DNA from: Phyto melanocephala
Lineage: Eukaryota > Arthropoda > Insecta > Diptera > Rhinophoridae
Assembly: GCA_941918925.1 (NCBI GenBank)
Contig: OW799233.1
Span: 155,104,845-155,168,844 of the forward strand
DNA: 64,000 bases
Direction: 5' to 3'
The translations under genes were made by a program, and so were the position numbers. Below are positions 25,388-37,493 of this stretch, piece after piece. The notes under the pieces are model-generated. The model had not been told where the DNA came from. It saw only the letters and a list, made by a program, of their open reading frames with translations, and did not search any database. Positions within the stretch are counted from its first letter, which is position 1, and each line of letters starts with the position of its first letter.

Positions 25388-26396
25388 ATGGATTCCGAAG
25401 AAAAAGTGCGTGAAAAAATAATAACAATTTTTTTTAAAAATCTCAGTCGTACTTACAAATCTATTGTAAATGAGATAAAGGTGTCACGACAAACAGTTTC
25501 GCGTGTGATAAAAGCGTATAACGAACGTCGTAGTATTAAAAGGAAAGCTGGAATGTGGAGCTAAAAAAGGTATAACTGACCCACAGTTAGCTTCAAAGAT
25601 TGTTAGTCTTCTAAACCAAAATCCCAACCTCTCAAACCGTAAAGCCGCCTTAAAAGCAAACTGTTCCGATTTTTTTGTAAGGAAGGTTAAAAGATATGAA
25701 GGCCTTAAGTCCTACAAGGTTCAGAAAGTGCCAGACAGAAATTCGAAGAAAAACTTGGATGCAAAAAGTCGTGCCAAAGAACTGCTTAGAAATTTTATCA
25801 ACAAATATGAGTGTTGTATTATGGATAATGAGACTTACGTTCTTGCCGACTTTTCTCAGCTCCCAGGGCGAAGTTATTATGTGGCCGATGGAAGAGGTAA
25901 TGTCGATGACCAATTTAAGTTCCAAAAAAAGACAAAGTTTCCAAAGAAGTACTTAGTTTGGCAAGCTATATGCACGTGCGGAGAATGAAGCAGTAAATTT
26001 ATTACTACTATGACTATCAACACTGATATTTACATCAAGGAGTGCTTGCAGAAGAGGTTGCTTCCATTTGTACGAAAACACAATAAGTCAACATATTTTT
26101 GGCCCGACCTTGCGTCGTGTCATTATAGTAAATCTGCAACAGAATGGTATGAAACAAATAATATAGTGGTAGTGCCAAAAGAAGCAAATCCACCTAATTG
26201 TCCAGAACTAAGGCCCATCGAACGTTACTGGGCTTTAGTCAAAAGAGTGCTGAAGGATACAAAACAAGTTGCTAATACTACTAAAATTTTTTCCCAGAAA
26301 TGGTCTTATTCCAGCAATAAAGTTACTAAGGATACCATCAAAACCCTCATGGTCTCAATTCCGGAAAAGGTGAAACAGTTCATCAAAAAAAGCTGA
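25388..26396 (+). mobile_element. DD37E-type (ITmD37E-like) transposase pseudogene, nearly full length
   Basis: The N-terminal part (ATG 25,388 to stop 25,562) holds a helix-turn-helix: SIVNEIKVSRQTVSRVIKAY. One frameshift near 25,555 breaks it. The frame then continues openly as GAKKGITDPQLASKIVSLL to IMDNETYVLADFSQLPG, where DDET is expected, so the first catalytic Asp is Asn. A stop lies at 25,986-25,988. The rest (to 26,396) reads FWPDLASCHYSKSA and PNCPELRPIERYWALVKR. The second Asp and the Glu are separated by 37 residues, matching the DD37E group known from mosquitoes. Only about three lesions inactivate it, so it is a fairly young copy. An older copy lies at 6.6-7.3 kb. Terminal repeats were not resolved. 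Confidence 0.85.
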
Positions 26397-27227
26397 ATTT
26401 TTACAAAAAGCATTAATATTTTAATTTACTGTTATTTTATTGTTAAACCACGCTATTTTCATTAAAATGGATTAATTCGTTTCAAAGTTATTGCGTTTTA
26501 TTCGTGTTAGGGTTTTATCGATCTCATTCTTTATATATAAACATATAAGTACCTTCACGTTGGTGAATTTTCTTAAGAATGCTACAAAAAGTTTGTGATT
26601 TGGGTATAAAACGATAAAAATTGTGTTTGAAAGCCAAATTAAAAAAAAAAGGAAATTAAAATATGTATGCATGTTCTTGTATACAAACCTAGATCTTCTT
26701 AAAAATTCTAAACAGATTTTAATTCTGGGTTACTTACGTTAATTTACTTAAATTGGTCACAGTTTTTTAAATATTATCGATTATTGGCAGATCATAAATT
26801 CAAAATTCAGTAGAGGGATTTATTTTTAATATAAAACTTACTCGTGCGTATGTACATAATTGACTGTGAATAAGGATGAGGAGGGTCACTTCATTCTCAT
26901 AATAGAATGTTAATTGAAAAAATTCCGCAAATGGAAAATGTGTTGTAAATTGCTTAGAACGGGGAGAAATTTTTACATTTAAGTAGTCACGATAATTTTT
27001 TGTTCCTTTTTATTACGTGTAAAAATATCTCAAGCCAACACTAGGCAGCAAAAATGTCCTTAATATACATATATTAATACAAATAATTTTTTCAATAGTT
27101 TGCAGAGCAATAATGCAAATAATATTTCAGGGCAACAATGCTCTATCCAATAGAGAATTCAGTGATATTTTGAAACGTTTATTTGCGCATTAATGTTTTG
27201 TCAAGTGTTCTATTTGTTATAAAATTA
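26397..27227. other. AT-rich non-coding sequence, nothing recognised
   Basis: The first tens of bases may be the 3' end of the DD37E element. Otherwise no exon or repeat end is seen. Confidence 0.5.
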
Positions 27228-27330
27228 CTGCTGTATTTATAAAAAAAATAGTTTGGGTTTTTAAAAGCTTATTTGACAGATGTTGTACAGAAATTTGTCA
27301 AATAAGCCCTCCATAAACCTAAGTTAATCC
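27228..27330. mobile_element. Partial foldback MITE (TTA-type family)
   Basis: TTA followed by CTGCTGTATTTATAAAA, then GCTTATTTGACAGATG and GTCAAATAAGCCCTCCATAA. This is the same order as the intact element at 43,344, but the right outer arm is lost. Confidence 0.65.
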
Positions 27331-27561
27331 TAAGCAATCATGCGTTGTTTTTTTGTAGTTCGCAGCAATTCGGCAAATATTGCGCGTCAAAAATGTTTGC
27401 ACTGCAATAATGAAGTTACGGCATTGTGAATAACAAAAGTATGGCTTTGAACTTTATGATTTCCGTAATACTTTGCAAACTGCATTTACGAAGTCAGCCG
27501 TTGTAATCAAAATAGCAGTAATGTAAACCATTTACAAAATTAAGAGCTGTGCTCCATAAAG

Positions 27562-27863
27562 GCTATAATACACGGCATGTTCTTTACACCTGACTTAAAA
27601 ATTTGTGAGACATATGTAAATCTACATGTCTGTCAAAATTGTACTTTTACGCTGACTGCTTTGCAGCAGCAGAGACTTCTGCCAACGACTGATGTCACAT
27701 GTTTTCACAGAAGTAAATACAGCGCACTCTAATTAAAATTTTGTCAGATGTCTCAACACATGTTTTTTACAGAAGTAATGTTTTAAAGGTAACACACGAC
27801 ATGTTCGTATTTATTAGTGTGGAATATGTCAAATCAGATTTAAAAAACATGCCGTGTATTAGC
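27562..27863. mobile_element. MITE with AATACACGGCATGTT ends
   Basis: The left end GCTATAATACACGGCATGTT and right end AACATGCCGTGTATTAGC form an inverted repeat of about 19 bases. The 302-bp element has no coding frame. Only one copy lies in this window. Confidence 0.75.
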
Positions 27864-28765
27864 TCCTTAAGCAGTCAATTTTAAACAGTTTTAAACCGAT
27901 TACCTTCAAAATTTATTTTTCTTATAAAATCAATTCTGTTCTAAAAATGGCAGAAACGACAGAAGCGAACTTGTCGTGAGGAATTCATTTAATATAAATA
28001 ACGTTCTTTTAACACTTACCAATCTAGAGACTTGTAACGGTGTTTACATTAATAGGCAATTTTATATTACTGATATAACAACCGCCACATTTCCATTAAT
28101 TTCCGCAGTCGAAAAATTTGTTATAAAAATTTTATGAAATTATAACACATTAATTTTGTATATTTTTGTGTTTTAAAGAACAGGTTACAAGGCATGTAAA
28201 TTGTAATGTATAGGATTTATAACAATATTAATATAATTAATACTAAACATTATTTTAATCGAATCTTTCCTTTGTAGTCGTTAAATGTCTACTACAATGA
28301 GCAGTAATGTAATCATTGCTAATTACATAATAAAATTCCAAAAGAAAATTTTATGGATTATATCAATATTATTTTTAACAAGAAACTAAGTGCCAAATAA
28401 ATTGTTGCTAACTTGTTGTGTGTGTAAATTTTCATAAGAGAAGGAGAGCAGTTCGTTAATTAGCACACAGTTTCATGTTGTGACTGACTTCATTCTGTTT
28501 AATTTCTTCTTTTTAGTTCGATTTGCTATTTTCTTCTGTCATTCTTAATAACGTCAATACACATTGACAACTTAGGTTAAAGGTCTAACATTCATTCACA
28601 AAAAATTTTAATGTTATCATTTTTTTTTATTTTTTCTGTTTTTTAATATTAAGTATTGTTTATTAAAAATGTTTTAAAAATTTTAGATTACAACTTAGAT
28701 TACTGAAAAACAATTAACATTAAACTAAAAATATGACAGTCTATTGAGGTCTGAAATGATGCAAC
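27864..28765. other. AT-rich non-coding sequence, nothing recognised
   Basis: No credible exon or repeat end is seen. Confidence 0.5.
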
Positions 28766-28770
28766 GAAAT

Positions 28771-28925
28771 ATAGGGTGTCCCAAAATTAATGCAAGTTTA
28801 AAATCTGTCGCCATTTTCGCATACCATATAAATATTTCTGATATCGATACTTTATAACCGAGTACCAATTAGGTGTCGTTAATAAGATCTAGTTCCTTAT
28901 CTGAGTATGGCGCCATTTTTAATAA
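28771..28925 (+). mobile_element. Solitary mariner-like 5' end
   Basis: TAGGGTGTCCCAAAATTAAT followed by TGCAAG and CGCCATTTT is the characteristic terminal sequence of Tc1/mariner elements of the EAHF group. No transposase follows. It is truncated or interrupted by the TTTTCACAC element that begins at 28,926. Confidence 0.5.
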
Positions 28926-29667
28926 TGTTTTCACACTTAAGGTTTTAATACTAAATTCGGTTTTAACGTTAAAACCCATCTTTAAAACCTGGTTTTACCT
29001 TTTAAAGCCTTTTTAGTTTTGGTTTTAACTAGGTTTTATGAAATACAACCTTGTTTTCGGTGTACTAAGTTCAGTACTAAAAAGGGTGCCCCGATGGACT
29101 AGTATGTAGTGTACTAGTCTGCCAGTCTGAGGGTTGCCAGAGTCTATGGTCTGTTTTACTACAACGGGCAAATGGTCTCCGTTACTCAGCTCGGTTAATT
29201 AAATTAGAATATAATATGTAATTGTATTGTAATAAAAACAAATAAATAATATTAAAGGGAGCTGATAATATAAGATGGCGCTAAATGAAACAAAATTGCT
29301 TAATAAGAGAATAAGTGATGCAGCAACAACAACATCAAAACAAAAAACTATCTTCATAATCTTTAAATATGCATTTACAGAAAAAAAATAGTTGCTATTT
29401 CGGGGCGCATTGTAAAAATTTCTTAGTTTTTCATACAAACAAAAACAGCTGATTTACAGTGTGTAAAAGAAATATTTTAATAAAAATATTAAAAAAATAC
29501 TTCAAGAAATATACTTACTTCTACGAGAAATTAATTTTATTTAAAAAAAAATTATAAGACATACTGTGAGTTAAAACCTGATTTAACTAAACTTGTAGTG
29601 TGAACGCAAAATCAGCTGTTAGTGGCTTTAATGTTAAACCGAGGTCTTAACTATAAGTGTGAAAACA
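28926..29667. mobile_element. DNA transposon remnant with TGTTTTCACACTTA ends
   Basis: The left end (TGTTTTCACACTTAAGG, TTCGGTTTTAACGTTAAAAC) and the complement of the right end (TGTTTTCACACTTATAG, CCTCGGTTTAACATTAAAGC) form an imperfect inverted repeat of about 45 bases. The 742-bp element has no transposase. It contains a tRNA-derived SINE remnant (29,086-29,200). Confidence 0.75.
29086..29200 (+). mobile_element. Degenerate tRNA-derived SINE, copy 1
   Basis: GCCCCGATGGACTAGTATGT and AGTGTACTAGTCTGC closely match the head of the SINE at 37,281. Here the sequence has lost the box B stretch: GGGTTG joins directly to CCAGAGTCT. It therefore has only box A and should not be transcribable by pol III. 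Its 3' limit is uncertain. Confidence 0.7.
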
Positions 29668-31778
29668 CTGTAATTTTTTTTTTATTTGCTGTTTTTATTC
29701 CATTGTTCGTTGTTGTGTACCAAATTTAAGCTTCCTGTTATCATAAATCTGGCAACTGTCATACGATACTGCGTGAAATTAATTGGGTAAACTAAAAAAA
29801 AAAAATAGATGATAAGAATGCTTATCTTTAAAACTATTTTTTTTTTACTTTAAATTATATACAATGTATACATACACTATATACTAAGAGAAGCACATAT
29901 ATTTGCAACAATACGCATACTAACTATGACTTTTTGTCACTCATTTTCTCACTAATCAAACGGTATCAAAAAATACATTTTACGTATTGAGTAAAAGTAT
30001 GGGAACCTTAATGGTATCTATCGTTTAATCCTTATATCTATTGTCAATTGAGGCTGAGTTAAAAAATCTCTTGAGTTAAGAGCACTAATTTAGCTAATTT
30101 AACATTATTATAAACAGTTTTTCAATTTTTTAAACAATTCTCAGAAGAAATGTCATAATTTTTCCGTATATACATATGTATAACTTAAGGCATGTAGAAA
30201 CAGGTTTGACATACAATTAATGTACAAATTTCGTGCCTTTTAAAAAATTTCTTCGAAACATTTACTTATAAAATTGTAATAAAATTGGTGCCATTTCTTT
30301 ATTTCGCAGCTTAAAGTTAACCACAATTTTGGTGATTTTTCTTTTTCAAAACTTTGCCATCCAATTTCCCCAATTTGTCAGCTTTTTATTTTGTGATGCC
30401 CTGGTTTCATGTCGTAAAAAAAACAATAAAAGAGCTTAATCAGCATCTTGAAACTAAATTGAAAGTAAAAAGTTTTTTTTTACTTATTTGTTTTTTACAC
30501 GCGTTTCATACATTTTATTTATACGTATGTACATATGTATGTATGTATGTATTTATATATGTACTTACATGAGTACTTCAATATACATTTTCTTATATTC
30601 AGCAGACAGACATTTCAATTCCTTAAAGAGCATACTATCAACATAACGTACAAGTTTTGTTAAAAATTAAAAGCTTTAAAGTGAATTACAATGAAAGCGA
30701 TAGGACGTAAAGCTGCAAAGTAGTAAGGATGGTATGTTAACACGCACAGCTACAACAAATGCAAACTCATTCCATGTGTTAACAACAGCTGACTTAAAAA
30801 TATTTAAATATATCAAAAAGAAAATTAAATATTTTAAATTTAAACTTCCTAAAAACATTTATTAAATTACATTAAATTGTAATCATTTAAGAATCTTGAA
30901 AAACTATTCCAATATTAGCTAAATTAAATGCATTTTCGAAACCTGCTACAATTTCATCATCAGCTCTCTTTGATCGGTACATAAATAGTAATTTGAAACT
31001 TCTATTTATGTTACAACTTAGTGAAATTACAATTAGGGAAGCATAGCATTCCTTTTTAAATTTGTCTTTTTCTTTCTTAGCAAACAATAACTTTGAGAAT
31101 GAAAAGTTCAAATAAATATTAATTAATAATTATATTAAATATTGTAGTAAAAACAAATTTTAACTATTATTTGTTTTGGCCAATTAAGAAAGTGTTAAAA
31201 GTGCGTGTTAAAATTATTAAATATGAATACGCTTCGTTCTAAACATTACTATGTAAAAAAATATTTATTTGTAATTATGTTGAAATAAATAATTAAAGTA
31301 TATGTAACTTTTCTTTTGTAAAAATAGGAAAAATTTCCGAAACTATTAAGCAATTCTAAATTAATGTTAATCAGGAAAAGTGAAAGCTTTGCAGCTTTAG
31401 TGATTTCTACGATACATTAAAAATTACTTTTGTATACAATATTTAAGGAAACAATTAAGAGTCTAGATTAATTGTTAATGTTAAAAAATAATTGATTTTT
31501 GATTTAGAAGTCGATGAATTTACCAAAGGGATGATAAACAATAATTATATCGTCTCCGCAATGCAGGGTAATATGTTTTTCATAAAACAGATTTTAAAAT
31601 AAATAAAATACCCGATAGCAGTAGTTTAGTAATTTTAGAGAAGACTTATAAATATTGAACTGGAGAAGATTATTTAAAGATAGGAAAAAATAGGCAAAAT
31701 TGATGCTGCAAGTCGAGATCCAATATAGATTGTAGCGCTATAGATTATGATGAAATTAATATACATAACATAAATCGT
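29668..31778. other. AT-rich non-coding sequence with GTAT microsatellite
   Basis: An ATGTATGTATGT-type microsatellite lies near 30,530-30,555. No credible exon. Short frames at 30,354-30,572, 30,676-30,858 and 30,887-31,111 lack features. Confidence 0.5.
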
Positions 31779-32440
31779 GTTTTTTTATAAAGTTATAAAT
31801 TTTAAAATGGAATTTTGATATGAAATTTACTATATTCTTGTGGCAATATAATTTAAATATGACTTCTGGCCATGACTGACTCGTACGTGGACTTATCTGG
31901 AGATCCAATTTTTTTTAATAACTTTTTCTAAAATTTGTGGCCATATATCGGCAATAACGAATGTTATACTCGAAGTGCTTTATCGCTTCGGGCTTATCGG
32001 CGTAGACCGATCGCATGATATTGGTGGCTAATTTACGGATCCGAAACGTGAAACTATGCCGTTGTCAAGCAATTCCTTCAATAAACCGATTGTGGCATGC
32101 ACTTTGTTACATATTGCGACGTATTGTTGAAACCACAGCTCCTGCAACAACATGATTGTTTAATTGATAAACAAAAAATTCAGTAATCATTCCTTTATAG
32201 CGGCCACCATCGACTGTTAAGTTCTGACAAGCATCGTTATTAAAGAAGTAGCTACTAACGAGTCCACCAGCACATAAAGCACACAAAACAGTCAGTTTTT
32301 CTGGATGTAACGGTTTTCAAATACGGCAGTTTCTTTATTAACGTGTCAATTCAAACAAAAGTCTGCTTTATCGCTAAACGAAATTCGCTTATGAAAATCG
32401 AGATCAACGGCAATCTTTTTTTGAGCCTATTCACCGAATC
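31779..32440 (-). mobile_element. Degenerate Tc1/mariner-type element, C-terminal half
   Basis: On the minus strand, from about 32,400, the segments HKRISFSDKADFCLN, HVNKETAVFENRYI, CAGGLVSSYFFNNDACQNLT and VDGGRYKGMITEFFVYQLN correspond to the catalytic EAHF-GYVNKQN-to-ENDxG region. YADKPEAIKHFEYNIR follows further on. The end at 31,779 (GTGTTTTTTTATAAAG, TATAAATTTTAAAATGG) matches the terminal repeat of the relic at 40,879-41,719, so the two are the same family. Numerous stops are present and the 5' half is missing. Confidence 0.75.
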
Positions 32441-32551
32441 TACGCCTTACTATTCATGCGTTATTTTATTTATGTTAAAATGCTAAAGCAAACTAAACTA
32501 AACCTCTATATAAAACACCCGGTACATAGTGTTAGTTTCTTTTATTCGCCA

Positions 32552-32669
32552 GTGTTCTCTATTCCGAGTGAAATTAAATCACTCGGATTTGCCATTGTAG
32601 TGTTATTGTTTATAACAACAATTTCATGGCAATTCCGAGTGATTTAATTTCACTCGGAATGCAGAACAC
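32552..32669. repeat. Perfect foldback with nested palindromes
   Basis: The outer arms (TGTTCT, two unpaired bases, then ATTCCGAGTGAAATTAAATC...) are perfectly complementary over 27 bases, and pairing continues through TTGCCAT/ATGGCAA. Each arm is itself a hairpin: CCGAGTGA, a 7-base AATTAAA loop, TCACTCGG. The 118-base unit can form one long stem or a multi-branched fold. No coding frame is present. Confidence 0.85.
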
Positions 32670-33139
32670 AGGCAATTGTATGTTTTGTTTGTGACAATAA
32701 AAACTTTTATAAAACTATTCTGCGCAGCTTAATTTTTGTAAATAAACATACAATAAATCAACAGTTGTAAATTATAAACAATAGCTCGGCTAATCAAATG
32801 CAGTCACCTATTTAAATAAACCTTAGTATTGTAAGAGTATTTATTCAATTTACATCATAATTGAAATAAAATAAAGATACAATTCTACTGTGGTATTACG
32901 TCTTAATTCTGTTTGCATTTAACTAAACTACACTGTGCAACATTTTTTATATTAGCAGTGGGTAAAAAAACAAATAAAACAATTAAGAGGCAAATCTTCC
33001 CTTACTAAAATGTTTAAAATAAAATGTTGAACTTGAAACTTCTCGAATTACTAGATAAGTCCTTTTTATTTGGTACCAAAATTAAATCATTCAGTTGTCT
33101 TGAAGTTTAAAAAATAAATTCTGCTTATGAATTTTAGGG
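32670..33139. other. AT-rich non-coding sequence, nothing recognised
   Basis: No credible exon or repeat end. Confidence 0.5.
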
Positions 33140-33260
33140 AAACCCCTAAAGCAGTTATATTTAAGTGCTTATATTCCAGTTAGTTTTGCACCGATTTTCA
33201 GTTTTTGTCTGGAATCATTTTCGAGACTAATTAAGAGCTTTACGAACTTAATATGTTTTT
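33140..33260 (+). repeat. Fragment of the long hairpin-ended repeat family
   Basis: TTTTAGGGAAACCCCTAAAG, ACCGATTTTCAGTTTTTGTC and TTTTCGAGACTAATTAAGAG parallel the interior of the copies at 45.6-45.7 and 61.15-61.25 kb. The copy is short and diverged. Confidence 0.4.
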
Positions 33261-34494
33261 GAAAAAAACATCATATCATATCATATATATCATGCATAAA
33301 AATAGTGATAAACGTGTTTTTTTCATTTTCGGAAAATATTCAATTTTTGCTAAAAAAAAACACGGAAGGAAACTAACAGGACAGTCATGTTTCTTTACTT
33401 ATAACTTATAAGATTATGATGCCATTATGCTGGCTTACACAACCTTTGCAATTTCCAAAACATTCTATTAAACAGTGTTCTGTTTTAAAAAAAGCTTTCA
33501 TTCTGCAAAAATTCACACGTCATTGTTGTATTGTCCATTTAAGAATAAATTATTTTTAGCTCTTGATTTCTTTCTTTTTTTTTATTCTGATAACACGTGG
33601 ATACCGCCACTCGTATTTGTGTACGTTACAAAGGCGAATATGGAAAAAAGTGAAAGTTGTAAATATCTACTAGATTTTATTATTTGTGGTTCAAATTGTT
33701 TGCCAACTGGTTTTTATTTGCATTTTATATGTCTGTATGTGTTTGTTAAGTTAAACTTAATGTTCTTAGTAAAAAAAATGTGTAGGTGTAAATAAATGTA
33801 TATGTATGTACATATGTGTATACGAACAGGTTAATAGGGGGTAGTAGATTTAAATGTGACATCATGAGTGTAATATTTTAATGGTTTGATATGAAGTTTA
33901 AAAACTCAAAAATTCAAACATAAAGTTTATGCCAAAATTTCTCTTGAAAAATCTTAAAAAAATAATTCTTTTTCTCTTAGTTTAATGTAATAGTTAAGAA
34001 TTATTTGCTATTTCTGTAATTCATGGCAACTGTATTTTATAATTGAACAATTAAATATTTCTTTTCACTGACTAATCAGTTGTCAATATGCTAAAACATA
34101 TCGAAGGCGTTATAAGGTGGTCTTCATTTGTTGTATAATAAGTATTTTTCAATCTTGCATGACCAATGGTTTTTGACATGGGTGAAAGGTTTTTGTGACG
34201 GGTAACACTAAATATTGTCATTTATCTAACTTTTTTTTTTTGCGAACTTAATGTTTTATAGGCAATTTTGATTTATTTATTTCAAGCTTGAGTTCATTTA
34301 ATTTTTCAGTTCTTTTCAATATTCAGAAATTTATTTATTCGTGATAATGAAAAAATAAAACGAAAAAGTAAGTTTTATCTGAACCCCTTAATAAAATGGC
34401 TTGAGTTCAGAATTTGTTTTTTTCTTTCTTTTTAAAATTTATTTTTAATACATTTGAAATTCTTTTTATATTATTTTTAATTGAATTTAAATTT
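33261..34494. other. AT-rich non-coding sequence
   Basis: A 106-codon frame at 33,475-33,795 is Phe/Leu/Lys-rich, like random AT-rich translation, and is not called. Nothing else is recognised. Confidence 0.45.
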
Positions 34495-34497
34495 ACT

Positions 34498-34615
34498 GCA
34501 GCATTCATAAAAAAATATTTTAGGTTTTTTTTTCAAGGCTTATTTGGCAAACTTCTGTACAACTTCTGTCAAATTAGGTTTAAATAACCATTAAATACTT
34601 TTTATGAATACAGCA
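34498..34615. mobile_element. Foldback MITE, TTA-type family
   Basis: CTGCAGCATTCATAAAAAAA at the left and TTTTTATGAATACAGCAG at the right are inverted, and the element is flanked by TTA on both sides. The interior contains GGCTTATTTGGCAAAC and GTCAAATTAGG, like the intact copy at 43,344. Confidence 0.75.
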
Positions 34616-34891
34616 GTTAGGCAGTTAAGTTCAATGCGATAATGACATAATATCTAGAAAAAAATTAGTTATCCGATACTAGCTGAGGGGAATGTATTTA
34701 CGAAACCAGCTACAGTTTCGTATCTATATATAACATATCAACTATTGAACTTAGTGTTTTATTGAAATTTGAAGTTAAGAATTACTTGAATTAATTTATT
34801 TAATTAATATTGTATTAATATTCATATTTAACTTAAAATGCGACTACAATTATTGACAGCTAAAATAACATATCACAGTTATGCAAAGTAT

Positions 34892-35875
34892 TTTTATGCC
34901 CTTCTCCCGTGGTGGTTAGGGCATATAACTTTGCCATTCCGTTTGTAATATCCACGACCCACTGTTCGTCTGTCCATGTTTTTTAGTTGAAATCAACTTT
35001 TGGAAGCACACACATGTTTCACAGGCTTGTAAGAGTTATCAGTCTTTTGTAGATATCCGTGAATGATTCGGTATTGAAATCAAACACAATCGCCGTATAA
35101 CTTTCTGAGATATGAGCATATAAACACGACTGCCTCTGTTTTTTCCCCAAATTTTAACCACAAAAATTAACATTTCTCAATACCGAGATAATTTTTTTAC
35201 ACTTTTTTATTTATTTATTTATTTATAGTAACTTTTACAACAAAACATTTGCCTTAATAAGTAGAAGTCTTATGTAGTTACTATTTGTAGATATTTTGGA
35301 CAAATCGGTCACTAACGGTCAAAGTTATAGGCAAAAATTATTTCGAAAACTATATTTTTTTAATATATCTAGTTTCTCATGCTTTTAAAAAAATTTTGGG
35401 CTCATTTAAGGTACTAAATTGCAAGCCATAGCCTCGGAAAACATATCTGAGAAAAACTTACAAATCGGTTTAAAACTAACTGAGATATAATTGTTAAAAT
35501 TCAACTGCTTTGGGATTTTTTCCTAAAATTTACAAACGAAAATCGATTTTTTCAGCTTCTAGACAATCGAGTTAGTCATACAAAAAAGTAAAATTCATAA
35601 TGACCACCACAACTTAATGGCGTACAATAAACTGATATGTAATCATTAAAAATGTACACCCTTTAATCCCCTCAACATTGATACCGAATGAAAGGGCTTG
35701 ACCAGTAAAATATAGTAAACTATGAAAAAGTTAAAATCCAAAATGCCATCTGAAACAAAATGTCGGATAATTTTTTCTCTTAGCATAGTCAATGTGGGTA
35801 TCAAATGAAAGGGTTTGATTAGTATAATACAAAATCAAAGATGTCGTCGGAATAAAGAAAAATGGTGTATAACAT
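34892..35875 (-). repeat. Long hairpin-ended repeat family, reverse copy
   Basis: The distal hairpin end (ATGCCCTTCTCCCGTGGTGG then TTAGGGCATAT) is at the left. It is followed by TTGCCATTCCGTTTGTAAT, GTTGAAATCAACTTTTGGAA, ACTTTCTGAGATATGAGC and later segments (GACAAATCGGTCACTAACGG, AAAGGGCTTGACCAG). All are shared with the copies at 44.3-46.2, 57.3-58.1 and 60.7-61.5 kb. The other end, with the ATTCGGC hairpin, is not present. No coding frame. Confidence 0.7.
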
Positions 35876-37280
35876 TATACCTATAAACGTGATAGTTTTA
35901 AAAGAAATTACATAAAAAAATTTTTAACATTATTTTTTATACTATTTTATAAGAACGCATTTTTATATAAAAAAGTTTTATAAATTATTGAATACTTTAA
36001 TTTTTAAGAAAAAAAAAATATTATTGTAACTTAGGTATATTGCCATAAGATGTATCGATCCATTTATTTTTAAATGTATGTTTATAAAAAATCCTTTGAA
36101 ACATGTACATATGTGTATGTGCAAATATACAATTTGAAATAAGAGGCAAATTTTATTAACAGTGAATAAAGAACAATACAATAACCTCAATAAACAAAAA
36201 CAACTAAATAAAAAAAAAGTTAAAACTTTATAAAAATTTATAATAAAAAATTAATCGCTTTAGAACTAAACATCCATAGATGTTTGAAAAAATAAAAACT
36301 TAAAAAATATTTAAAGTTTAAATTGGTTTAACTAAAAAAATCATTATCTTTGGCGTTTTTATTAATAAAAAAAACTTTATTTTTAAGAGAAAATTTGCTT
36401 TAATTTAAAATCACTTTTCTAAATGTGCAAACTGGTTTGGAAAAAGTGCATACAAATATTAAGGGTATTCATGCATATAAACGCTTAAGTATTAATTTTA
36501 TGGATATGAGTAAATTTTCGCGCCAATTCTATTTGATAAAAATACATTAAAATTTCTAAAGTCTAAATTTTCACACAAACTTAGCAAAGTAATGCAAAAG
36601 ATTTTTTTATTATTTGTAATGTTTAGTTGCAAGACGTGGTTTACACAGTCTGTCAAATATTTAAGCGTTAATATGTGGACCCTTTTTTTATTGAAATCTA
36701 TTAAATCAAATTTTCTGAACAGTATTTATGTATAACGAACAATTAATTATATAACAATACTTACAGCAAGTCTATAAAACATGAGTGAAGGTTTTCTTGT
36801 TAGACTCTGAGCTCTTCAGCTGTCCAATTTTAAATTACAGTAACTAACAAAAGTTAAAAGTCGTTTTCTTTTTTAACATTAAGTTTCAGTGAAATCTCGT
36901 AGGCATGATTTGACACATACAATAAAATATCTTGGAAAACCCCTTTTTTTTATAAAAATATAGAAGTTCAGAAATTACCTTTTGTTCTTTTATTTCATAA
37001 AAAATCATGTCGGTTACTGCTTTTTTTTTTTTTTTTTTATTTTTTAGGTTAAAGGTTTGACAGCCAACTATCAACGTGTTTGGATGGCATACAAAAATAC
37101 TCAATACGTTTTAACGACAAAAATTGTCTCGGTGATTTTACAACATCCACAGAGTACTAGGTTTACTAAGCAAAAACAAAGACCCAAAATTTCAAATCTA
37201 ATTTCTTAATCGATTAACTTTTGTTTTAACAATACGACAGTTTGTAATGTGAAACCAATTTTCTTATTTTCCAGGTAAAT
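35876..37280. other. AT-rich non-coding sequence
   Basis: No credible exon or repeat end. Runs of T near 37,020 and A near 36,010 occur. Confidence 0.5.
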
Positions 37281-37493
37281 CGCCCCGGTGGACTAGTCAG
37301 TAGTGTGCTGGTCTGCTAGTTTGGGGGTTGCGGGTTCGATTCCCGCCAGAGACTCTTGACTAGTCTGCTTCTCTTCTCTCTTTTCTTTTCTATTCTATTC
37401 TTACTTTTCTATTCAGGTATCACAATGGGATCATTATAATGGACCCAAGTGAGCTGCACAACAGCTGCCTGTTCTACCTAACCTAACCTAACA
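37281..37493 (+). mobile_element. tRNA-derived SINE, copy 2, with both pol III boxes
   Basis: Box A lies at 37,289-37,300 (TGGACTAGTCAG) and box B at 37,333-37,343 (GGTTCGATTCC, a perfect consensus), the spacing found in tRNA genes. The flanking CGCCCCGG and CCCGCCAGAGACTC do not make a full acceptor stem, so this is SINE-type rather than a tRNA gene. A pyrimidine-rich stretch follows, and the 3' end is CTAACCTAACCTAACA, a short simple-repeat tail. A degenerate copy is at 29,086. The tRNA of origin cannot be settled by eye. Confidence 0.8.

Noticed and set aside
33475..33795. 106-codon plus-strand frame
   Set aside because: Phe/Leu/Lys/Tyr-rich as expected for random AT-rich DNA; no splice signals or motifs support it.
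36886..37104. Minus-strand coding exon
   Set aside because: Poly-Lys from a T run and no splice support.
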